In this document: positions 1 through 5,368 of the stretch, one piece after another
Position numbering within the stretch: position 1 is the stretch's first letter
How the letters are laid out: each line of letters opens with the position of its first letter
From: a bacterium
Lineage (GTDB): Bacteria > JAMCPX01
Reading direction: 5' to 3'
Length of the DNA stretch: 10,187 nucleotides
Assembly: GCA_021800575.1 (NCBI GenBank)
Contig: JAJYYW010000025.1
Coordinates: forward strand, 1 to 10,187
Notes under the pieces: model-generated
The model's input: the letters and a program-made list of their open reading frames with translations, nothing else
Told to the model about the DNA's origin: nothing
Databases searched by the model: none
Position numbers and translations under genes: made by a program

Positions 1-80
1 TATCCTAATTTGCCGGCCAGGCAGTCCGCAAGTTTTTTCCCACCGCTGAATGCACCCCGTGATATCGTAATAATCGCCAT
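1..80 (-). CDS. Cytidylate kinase-like P-loop protein, N-terminal fragment
   Basis: Only the first 26 codons are inside the window; the gene runs off the left edge. The ATG is at 80-78, and the product begins MAIITISRGAFSGGKKLAD. This is the usual opening of the cytidylate-kinase-like family (Cytidylate_kin2 type): a hydrophobic beta strand, then a P-loop variant with the G-x-x-S-G-G-K pattern that binds nucleotide phosphate, then the first helix. A GGAGGT ribosome binding site lies 8 nt upstream, and a good sigma-70-type promoter precedes it, so the start is well supported. Proteins of this family are presumed nucleoside monophosphate kinases, but their substrates are mostly unknown. Too little is visible to say more, or to see whether a second domain follows. 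Confidence 0.72.
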   Translation of the reverse strand, partial: MAIITISRGAFSGGKKLADCLAGKLG

Positions 81-88
81 ATGTGGTT

Positions 89-94
89 ACCTCC
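89..94 (-). promoter_or_regulatory. Shine-Dalgarno of the kinase-like gene
   Basis: Reading the minus strand, GGAGGT lies 8 nt before the ATG at 80. It is a near-perfect match to the anti-Shine-Dalgarno and fixes the start of the fragmentary gene at the left edge. Confidence 0.8.
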
Positions 95-107
95 ATTTTG
101 CCCCTTC

Positions 108-136
108 AGTATAGAAAACGATTGATCGCCTGGCAA
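108..136 (-). promoter_or_regulatory. Sigma-70-type promoter of the kinase-like gene
   Basis: On the minus strand, TTGCCA (131-136) and TATACT (108-113) are separated by exactly 17 nt. Transcription would start near 101-102, giving a leader of about 20 nt that carries the GGAGGT site. The -35 box and the whole spacer lie inside the inverted repeat at 115-143, so a dimeric repressor could sit on it, or the repeat may simply be the terminator of the upstream clc gene. Confidence 0.55.
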
Positions 137-143
137 TCGTTTT
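115..143. terminator. 10-bp perfect inverted repeat, likely clc terminator and/or operator
   Basis: AAAACGATTG (115-124) and CAATCGTTTT (134-143) are perfect reverse complements around a 9-nt loop, with one more T at 144. A-rich on one arm and T-rich on the other, it has the form of a bidirectional intrinsic terminator and lies downstream of clc, which is read towards it. The stem is not very GC-rich (CGATTG core). Because it overlaps the -35 box of the next gene's promoter, an operator role is an alternative. Confidence 0.45.
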
Positions 144-220
144 TGGGGAAAATGTATTTTACTCCAGCGGGGTGTGCGGGTGATCCGCAGGTGCCGGGTC
201 ATCTTCCGTTTCGTGCATAC

Positions 221-258
221 CCCGCTCTCCCGGTGCAGGTTTGCGCAGGCGCAGCGGG
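221..258. other. Weak inverted repeat just 3' of clc
   Basis: CCCGCT (221-226) pairs with AGCGGG (253-258), with a smaller TGCGC/GCGCA pairing inside (242-253). It lies about 50-80 nt past the clc stop. There is no U tract on the minus strand, so it is at most an mRNA 3'-end stabilising structure. Apart from this and the features near 89-143, I see nothing in the 224-bp gap 81-304. Confidence 0.2.
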
Positions 259-304
259 TTTATTGTATCAGGGTGCTCAACGCCTGGTGTCCGGGAAACA
301 CGGC

Positions 305-1651
305 CTATTGATTCTGCTCGTCCGTGTGCTCAACATGCTTGATGTATTCCCGGATCGGATAATGCTCAATGGAATCGGGGAACAGCCGGGCTTTGATCAG
401 CATGGCGATGATAGTCGTCACCATAAAGGGCAACATCATACGGTAGTCATTCGTCAGTTCAAAGACCAGGAATATGCCGGTAAACGGAGCATGGGTAAGC
501 GAGGCAAGGAACGCTGCCATGCCCAGCGTCGCGTACATGCCGATGACCGCGGGATGTCCTGCGGGCATAAAATAACTGAATATATACCCTATCGTACCTC
601 CGAGCATCGCACCGGTATAAAGGGACGGCGCATAGATCCCTCCGGGCAGACCTGAACCGATGGTTATCGCCGTTCCTATGAATTTTGCCGCAAACAGAAA
701 CAGTATCAGCGAAAACCCGAGTTTACCGAGGAGTGCCATCCGGATGACCGGGTAACCATTGCCCAGCGATAGGGGAAGAAAAAAACCGATACACCCTATG
801 ATGAGGCTACCGATAAGGGGTTTGGTCAAAGGATTGGTGTTGATGTGTTTGAAATAATCGGCAACTCTGAAAAACCATTTCTCGAAGAGAACAGAAAATA
901 TTCCGACAAATATACCGAGGAACGTATACCCTATGAACGCATAGGTGCTTGCGTACTCGTACATGGACGTCCCGAGCATGGGGCTGTTCCCGACGAACGC
1001 TCTGGTGATCAGCGTTGCCGTTACCGCGGAAATGACGATAACGCTGAGGGAGGTCAGCTCGTACTCGCCGAGCAGAACGATCTCTATGGCAAAAAATACG
1101 CCGGTGATCGGCGCATTGAATATGGATGCAATTCCCGCCGCAGTACCACTGGCGATGAGAAGCTTCCGCCGCTTCTTGTTCTCTTCCTTCATGATGGTGG
1201 AAAACAACGAGCCAAAACCACCGCCTATCTGTGCAATCGGACCCTCAACCCCTGCCATGTTCCCGGTACCTATGATAATAGGCGTAAACAGAAGCAGATA
1301 CAGGATGCTCCTCGGATCGAGCTTTGCCTCTTTTTTGTTCACGTTCACGATAAAATTGGGAAAGCCATACCCCATTGATTGCTCTTTAAAGAGAAGGGTC
1401 TTCACGATGACAAAAAACAACGCACCCATCATGGGCAGGAATAAGATGCCCACATTTTTGAGCGTGAATATCTGCGAAAGGCTGAGTTCACCGTGATGCG
1501 TCGAATAGAGATAACCCTCGATGAGACCCTCCACCCGGATAATAAAGGTGCTGGAGAGTCCTGCGAGTACACCGATGATCACGGCAAGAATAATATCCTT
1601 CGTGGTGGGTGTAACCAGTCCATTGTACCAAGACTTCAACCGTTCGAACAT
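305..1651 (-). CDS. CLC-family chloride/anion channel or transporter
   Basis: A 448-residue multi-span membrane protein of the CLC family, which moves chloride or related anions across the inner membrane as a channel or an H+-coupled exchanger. Landmarks in order: GYGFP at 94-98 where the family has GSGIP; GVEGP at 134-138 (family GREGP), keeping the gating glutamate E136; the FNAPITG helix at 178-184 followed by E190-I191, so the internal proton glutamate of CLC-ec1 (E203) appears to be isoleucine; and GIYAP at 338-342 matching GxFxP. The protein ends soon after the last membrane helix, with no CBS domains. The ATG at 1651 is the only reasonable start: an in-frame TGA lies two codons further upstream, and no Shine-Dalgarno is visible. 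Family assignment is secure; ion and mechanism are not, given the motif changes. It does not look linked to the dsr genes. Confidence 0.9.
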   Translation of the reverse strand: MFERLKSWYNGLVTPTTKDIILAVIIGVLAGLSSTFIIRVEGLIEGYLYSTHHGELSLSQIFTLKNVGILFLPMMGALFFVIVKTLLFKEQSMGYGFPNFIVNVNKKEAKLDPRSILYLLLFTPIIIGTGNMAGVEGPIAQIGGGFGSLFSTIMKEENKKRRKLLIASGTAAGIASIFNAPITGVFFAIEIVLLGEYELTSLSVIVISAVTATLITRAFVGNSPMLGTSMYEYASTYAFIGYTFLGIFVGIFSVLFEKWFFRVADYFKHINTNPLTKPLIGSLIIGCIGFFLPLSLGNGYPVIRMALLGKLGFSLILFLFAAKFIGTAITIGSGLPGGIYAPSLYTGAMLGGTIGYIFSYFMPAGHPAVIGMYATLGMAAFLASLTHAPFTGIFLVFELTNDYRMMLPFMVTTIIAMLIKARLFPDSIEHYPIREYIKHVEHTDEQNQ

Positions 1652-1659
1652 AATATATC

Positions 1660-1687
1660 AGTATAGTTATCGAAAAATAAAATGCAA
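1660..1687 (-). promoter_or_regulatory. Promoter of clc, implying a leaderless mRNA
   Basis: On the minus strand, TTGCAT (1682-1687) and TATACT (1660-1665) are 16 nt apart. TATACT ends only 8 nt before the clc ATG, so the predicted transcription start falls at or within about 3 nt of the start codon. With no ribosome binding site present, clc may be translated from a leaderless transcript. Confidence 0.45.
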
Positions 1688-1748
1688 CACTCTCCGTCGT
1701 TTTGCCGTATTGACCGGGTAATTCTTGCAGACCGCTGACAGGAACGGG

Positions 1749-1813
1749 GCCGGCTTTCCGGCAGGACGTTGACAGCTTGAACTTGAAAGGGGTGTGGTAT
1801 ATAGTCACCGGTG
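1749..1813. other. Small inverted repeats in the divergent clc/dehalogenase gap
   Basis: The 220-bp gap 1652-1871 separates two divergent genes. Besides the promoters it holds a short hairpin, GCCGG-CTTT-CCGGC (1749-1762), and an 8-bp palindrome CACCGGTG (1806-1813). Either could be a regulator site, with the palindrome just downstream of the proposed dehalogenase -10. Both are short enough to occur by chance. Confidence 0.2.
1777..1803 (+). promoter_or_regulatory. Possible extended -10 promoter of the dehalogenase gene
   Basis: TGG-TATATA (1795-1803) resembles an extended -10 element, with TTGAAC (1777-1782) as a poor -35 at a short 15-nt spacing. The better -35 hexamer TTGACA at 1769-1774 is 23 nt from this -10, too far to be its partner. 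The leader to the ATG would be about 60 nt. Weak prediction. Confidence 0.25.
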
Positions 1814-1871
1814 GAGATAGGATTACCCGAACATGCGCCACCAGGAACAGCTGTATTGAAAGGAGGATTTC

Positions 1872-2789
1872 ATGGCAAAAAAAACCGAGTTTGTGCGGAC
1901 ACCCGACGAGCGTTTTCAAAACCTGATAGGGTATCCGTTTGCACCGTACTACACGGAGGTTGACGGTCTCCGCATGCACTACGTGGACGAGGGCGACCGG
2001 CATGCGCCACCAGTCCTCATGCTGCATGGAGAACCAACCTGGAGCTACCTGTACCGGAGAATCATCCCGCTGGTGGCTGGCACGGGGTTTCGCGCGCTTG
2101 CGCCGGACCTGATAGGGTTCGGAAAATCCGACAAACCGGTCCACAGAGAGGATTATACCTACCAGAGGCACGTTGACTGGATAAAGCTGTTCATCAAACA
2201 ATTAGACCTGAAACAGATCATCCTCGTATGCCATGACTGGGGAGGACTTATCGGCCTGCGTATTGCAGGAGAACAACCCGATCTCTTCGCAGGTATCGTG
2301 GCGAGCAACACATTCCTCCCGACGGGAGATACGCCGGCAGGAGACGCATTCATGCGATGGCGCACCTTTTCCCAGACCGCCCCGGAATTCAACATTGGAG
2401 ATATTGTAAAAAGAGGTTGTCTGAACAGCCTGACTCCCGAGGTCATCGACGCGTACAATGCCCCCTTTCCTGACGACACGTATAAAGCGGGCGCACGGCA
2501 GTTCCCTGCGCTGGTCCCCGTTTCTCAGGATGATCCGGCAACCGTGCCGAACAGAAAGGCATGGGAAGGGCTGTTTGCCTGGAAAAAACCATTTCTGACC
2601 GCGTTCAGCGACTCTGACCCCATCACCAAACATGCCGACACCTTCCTGCAGCAGGCGATACCGGGCACGCAGGGACAGCCCCATACCACCATCAGGCATG
2701 GTGCGCACTTCTTACAGGAAGATAATCCATCGGACCTCGGATCGGCGATCATCGGGTTTTTGAAATCTGTACCACGAACGAGGGATTAG
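1872..2789 (+). CDS. Haloalkane dehalogenase, subfamily I (DhlA/DhmA-like)
   Basis: A 305-residue alpha/beta hydrolase, predicted to cleave carbon-halogen bonds of haloalkanes by water, giving an alcohol, halide and a proton. The whole length follows the pattern of Xanthobacter DhlA: RTPDERFQNL near the N-terminus; HGEPTWSYLYR at 52-62, supplying the oxyanion hole; HDWGG at 121-125 with nucleophile D122 and adjacent halide-binding W123; W163 in the cap domain, probably the second halide ligand; acid D249 in SDSDP; and base H279 in GAHFLQE. The acid placed after strand 7 is what marks subfamily I. There is no signal peptide, so it should be cytoplasmic. AGGAGG 5 nt before the ATG fixes the start. 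The gene stands alone, divergent from clc and convergent with dsrP. True substrate unknown; some relatives have little dehalogenase activity. Confidence 0.87.
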   Translation: MAKKTEFVRTPDERFQNLIGYPFAPYYTEVDGLRMHYVDEGDRHAPPVLMLHGEPTWSYLYRRIIPLVAGTGFRALAPDLIGFGKSDKPVHREDYTYQRHVDWIKLFIKQLDLKQIILVCHDWGGLIGLRIAGEQPDLFAGIVASNTFLPTGDTPAGDAFMRWRTFSQTAPEFNIGDIVKRGCLNSLTPEVIDAYNAPFPDDTYKAGARQFPALVPVSQDDPATVPNRKAWEGLFAWKKPFLTAFSDSDPITKHADTFLQQAIPGTQGQPHTTIRHGAHFLQEDNPSDLGSAIIGFLKSVPRTRD

Positions 2790-2818
2790 GAAGGCACACG
2801 TCCGCGATCCATCAGGGC

Positions 2819-2844
2819 GGGGACAGCATGCACTGTACCCCCGC
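2819..2844 (+). other. Bulged stem-loop 3' of the dehalogenase gene
   Basis: GGGGACAG (2819-2826) pairs with CTGT-A-CCCC (2833-2841) across a 6-nt loop, with one bulged A. A further GC pair on the outside is possible if one C is bulged. It starts 29 nt after the dehalogenase stop. With no T run following, it is a 3'-end structure or a Rho-assisted stop rather than a classical terminator. Confidence 0.3.
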
Positions 2845-2890
2845 AACGATGCCGATAAGGATGCTTGCTTCTCCAGTGCCTCCGGAAACT

Positions 2891-2963
2891 ATGTTCAAAG
2901 GGTGGCACCCAGACTGGGGAAGCCTGGGTGCCGGGGGAAATGCAAGGTTTGAACATCAACCTT
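2891..2963. terminator. Nested inverted repeats in the convergent dehalogenase/dsrP gap
   Basis: Two perfect 9-bp repeats are nested: ATGTTCAAA (2891-2899) with TTTGAACAT (2948-2956), and inside them GGCACCCAG (2904-2912) with CTGGGTGCC (2924-2932) around an 11-nt loop. A third, AAGGTT/AACCTT (2944-2949 and 2958-2963), would compete with the outer stem and is the first structure met by transcripts from dsrP. No T-rich run follows on either strand. Position between convergent genes suggests a shared, bidirectional transcript end; a mobile or interspersed repeat is an alternative. Confidence 0.4.
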
Positions 2964-2984
2964 ACTGGAGTATCGTATACTATA

Positions 2985-4142
2985 TCAGGCCGTTGTTTTT
3001 TCTTTTACGGAAATCGCAACCTTCCAGAGTATGGTCAGGATAAGCAGACCGATCGTATAGACTCCCAGCGCAATCATGATTTCCGGAAAGGTCGGTAGGT
3101 AGACCGTTACCCGGTCAAACGGATTCGGAACAAAGCCGGCTGCTATCAGGCTGAAGCCCTTGTCTATCCACGTCGCAATAACGAGCGCGATCAGGGCCAT
3201 GGTCAAAAGCCTTCTGTTGTCTCTCAATTGCGGAGGTACCAGAATTGCAAGCGATACGATACTGAGGCCGACGGATACCCACATGGCAGGCACCAGCGTC
3301 GTATGCCCGTCGAGGCCGACAAACAGGTACCTGAAGGCATTCATGTCATCCGGTATACGACTGTAGAATGCCGTGAATATTTCGAGGAGCAGGAAGAACA
3401 CATTTACACTCATGGCATACGCAACAATCTTTGACAGGGCCTTTATTGCCTCGTCACCGACCCTGTACTGCACAAACCGCTGGACGAAGAACACGAGCAG
3501 GAGCAGAAGTGCCGGCCCTGAACAAAATGCCCCTGCAAGAAAGCGGGCCGCCATGATGGCAGACAGCCAGTACGGCCTGCCGGGAAGCCCTGCATAGAGG
3601 AATGCCGTTACCGTATGGATACTGATCGCCCATACCACGGACAGGTAGATCAATGGCTTTATCCACGACGGTGGCGGTGCATTTTTTCTCTCTGCCTCAA
3701 GGGTGTTCCAGCCTATCAGAATATTGAGGATAAGATACCCGGACAAGACCGTCATGTCCCAGAACATGACGGAGTGCAGCTGGGGATACAGGAGTACGTT
3801 CATGACCCTCATGGGTTGCCCGAGATCAACAAAGATAAACAGCATGCACATGGTCACCGCCGCGATTGCCATAAACTCCCCGAGGATCATCATCCGTGCA
3901 AAGGCTTTGTAATGGTGCAGGTAGTACGGTATGACGAGCATGACAGCGGACGCCGCAACACCCACAAGATAGGTAAACTGGGCAATGTACAGTCCCCACG
4001 AAACGTTCCTGCTCATGCCGGTGATCGTCAATCCATCCTTGAGCTGCAGGAGATAAAAATGGAAACATACCCCCAAAAGAGCAACGAGAAACAAAACCCA
4101 TATCCAGTATTTTTTACTTCCGTACAATGCCTTTTCAATCAT
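2985..4142 (-). CDS. dsrP: DsrP, NrfD-family membrane subunit of DsrMKJOP
   Basis: A 385-residue integral membrane protein with about ten hydrophobic segments, of the NrfD/PsrC/HmeB family. It is the quinone-interacting subunit that pairs with the periplasmic Fe-S protein DsrO in the sulfite-reduction membrane complex; no cofactor is expected. The sequence opens MIEKALYGSKKYW and carries the family's N-terminal pattern SWGLYIAQFTYLVGV (48-62). Acidic or polar groups in the membrane part, such as D106, D129 and E254, are candidates for proton handling, but this is inference. I start at ATG 4142, because GAGGTG lies 6 nt upstream; a GTG three codons earlier (4151) is inside that ribosome binding site. 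It is the last gene of the cluster, 10 nt after dsrO, and is followed by the convergent gap. Confidence 0.93.
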   Translation of the reverse strand: MIEKALYGSKKYWIWVLFLVALLGVCFHFYLLQLKDGLTITGMSRNVSWGLYIAQFTYLVGVAASAVMLVIPYYLHHYKAFARMMILGEFMAIAAVTMCMLFIFVDLGQPMRVMNVLLYPQLHSVMFWDMTVLSGYLILNILIGWNTLEAERKNAPPPSWIKPLIYLSVVWAISIHTVTAFLYAGLPGRPYWLSAIMAARFLAGAFCSGPALLLLLVFFVQRFVQYRVGDEAIKALSKIVAYAMSVNVFFLLLEIFTAFYSRIPDDMNAFRYLFVGLDGHTTLVPAMWVSVGLSIVSLAILVPPQLRDNRRLLTMALIALVIATWIDKGFSLIAAGFVPNPFDRVTVYLPTFPEIMIALGVYTIGLLILTILWKVAISVKEKTTA

Positions 4143-4148
4143 AGCAGT

Positions 4149-4154
4149 CACCTC
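4149..4154 (-). promoter_or_regulatory. Shine-Dalgarno that sets the dsrP start
   Basis: GAGGTG on the minus strand is 6 nt from the ATG at 4142 and overlaps the dsrO stop codon (4153-4155), suggesting coupled translation. The alternative GTG start at 4151 would be part of this site, so it is unlikely. Confidence 0.7.
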
Positions 4155-4971
4155 ATAGTATATAGAAGACGTTCGGCTGGGTTCCGAGTTCGGGTTTACG
4201 CCTGATGCTGAAGTTAGTGCTTAAGACCTTCCGGATGGCTGAATTCTGATCTCTGAGATCCCCGAAGATCATTGCTCCTTTGGATGCATCAACGCATGCC
4301 GGCATCAACCCTTGATCAAGCCGTTCGGCACAGAAATCGCATTTTTCCACAACACCCCTCGTCCGTGTCGGATAATCAGGGTCTATCTTTTTGATATACG
4401 GTCTGGGATCCCGGAAGTTGAAACTCCTCGACCCATAGGGGCATGCAGCCATGCAGTACCTGCAGCCGATGCAGCGGTGATAGTCCATCATCACAATGCC
4501 GTCCGGCCTCTTGAACGTTGCACCCGTAGGACACACCCTGACGCAGGGGGGAAATTCACACTGATTACACAGCAGGAGAACGGACTTGTTCTCCAGCGCT
4601 GCTTCCATATACTGGTTGTGCTGCTCCGGGAAAGCGGCGTTATAGGGTTCTTCCCATATCCATTTGATATCCTGCTTTGTCGGAATGTCCGGGATATTGT
4701 GGATTTTATCGCAGACACCGATACACCGCGTATAATCGTCCGGTGTTTTGAACTGGCGGATATCGATTGCCATGGCCCACTGCCGGGCTTTCAGTTCCTT
4801 TGGATCCGGCAGCATCTTGCTCACTTCGTACCCGGCATCGGCCAGCGCCCGTTTGTCAAACCTGTCCTTGATCCCGAATACCGAGGAAAGACCGCCGGCA
4901 AGCCTGCTTCCAATCCATAAGGCGCTTGAAACCCCGACGATCTTCAGAAATTGTCTTTTATCAATGTCCAT
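4153..4971 (-). CDS. dsrO: DsrO, periplasmic Fe-S subunit of DsrMKJOP
   Basis: A 272-residue ferredoxin-like protein of the NrfC/DmsB/HmeA type, expected to be exported folded by Tat and to pass electrons between DsrP and DsrJ in the periplasm. The N-terminus has a Tat-like signal, DKRQFLK then a hydrophobic stretch (about 10-30), but with Lys-Arg instead of the twin arginine. Thirteen cysteines are present: C83/C87; C135, C138, C143, C147; C167, C170, C173, C177; C211, C214, C226. Two clusters have complete motifs. In the first and last motifs, positions normally cysteine are F74, Y80 (approximate alignment) and S230. By the crossed-ligand rule of these proteins that removes three of four ligands of one cluster, while the other keeps C87, C211, C214 and C226. 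So three [4Fe-4S] clusters are expected. AGGAG sits 7 nt before the ATG; dsrJ overlaps by 11 nt. Confidence 0.92.
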   Translation of the reverse strand: MDIDKRQFLKIVGVSSALWIGSRLAGGLSSVFGIKDRFDKRALADAGYEVSKMLPDPKELKARQWAMAIDIRQFKTPDDYTRCIGVCDKIHNIPDIPTKQDIKWIWEEPYNAAFPEQHNQYMEAALENKSVLLLCNQCEFPPCVRVCPTGATFKRPDGIVMMDYHRCIGCRYCMAACPYGSRSFNFRDPRPYIKKIDPDYPTRTRGVVEKCDFCAERLDQGLMPACVDASKGAMIFGDLRDQNSAIRKVLSTNFSIRRKPELGTQPNVFYIL

Positions 4972-5368
4972 TGGCTGACTCCTGTGCTGGCTTCACATGG
5001 CACTCCCAGCAATACGGCTGTATGTTCGCATACGTGTGACACTGGTTGCAGAACTGTTTTTCGTTGGAATGGCAGTGAAAACACGTCGTTTCGAGACTCA
5101 TGGTAAAATACTGCCCAGTGGTGCTTTTATAGATGGTCATATTGTCCCGTACAACGGCGTACCGCCAGTCATAGAGCAGTCTCATGTGGTTGTCGATCAT
5201 GAATTGTTTTGATTCGATACAATGCTTGACCTTCATCTGCTGGATGACCGGTGTATTCAGGCTCGGATCGGGCTTGACATCCGCTTTCCCGATGTTGAAC
5301 CAGATCGGCGTTGTCACAAGACCGATAAACAGGACAAGACCGATAATAATCTTACCGCTATTATACAT
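4961..5368 (-). CDS. dsrJ: DsrJ, triheme cytochrome c subunit of DsrMKJOP
   Basis: A 135-residue periplasmic cytochrome anchored by one N-terminal membrane helix (about residues 6-24). Three CxxCH heme c sites are visible near the C-terminus: C96-C99-H100, C107-C110-H111 and C120-C123-H124. A further cysteine, C50 in KHCIESK, lies upstream; a conserved cysteine in this region of Allochromatium DsrJ has been discussed as an unusual His/Cys heme ligand. The exact role of DsrJ in sulfate reducers is not settled. I choose ATG 5368, giving the family-like start MYNSGKIIIG, with AAGGTGGAG just before it; a GTG three codons upstream (5377) falls within that site. The start overlaps the dsrK stop by 8 nt, and the end overlaps dsrO. 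Confidence 0.93.
   Translation of the reverse strand: MYNSGKIIIGLVLFIGLVTTPIWFNIGKADVKPDPSLNTPVIQQMKVKHCIESKQFMIDNHMRLLYDWRYAVVRDNMTIYKSTTGQYFTMSLETTCFHCHSNEKQFCNQCHTYANIQPYCWECHVKPAQESANGH

Noticed and set aside
83..655. 190-codon plus-strand ORF across the clc 3' end
   Set aside because: Lies opposite clc and the promoter of the kinase-like gene; composition is typical of an antisense shadow and it resembles no family.
1769..1774. Perfect TTGACA as the -35 of the dehalogenase promoter
   Set aside because: No acceptable -10 sits 16-18 nt downstream; the nearest TATATA is 23 nt away.
1488..2201. 237-codon minus-strand ORF spanning the clc start and dehalogenase 5' half
   Set aside because: Runs antisense to a clear dehalogenase and out of frame over clc; no ribosome binding site or domain.
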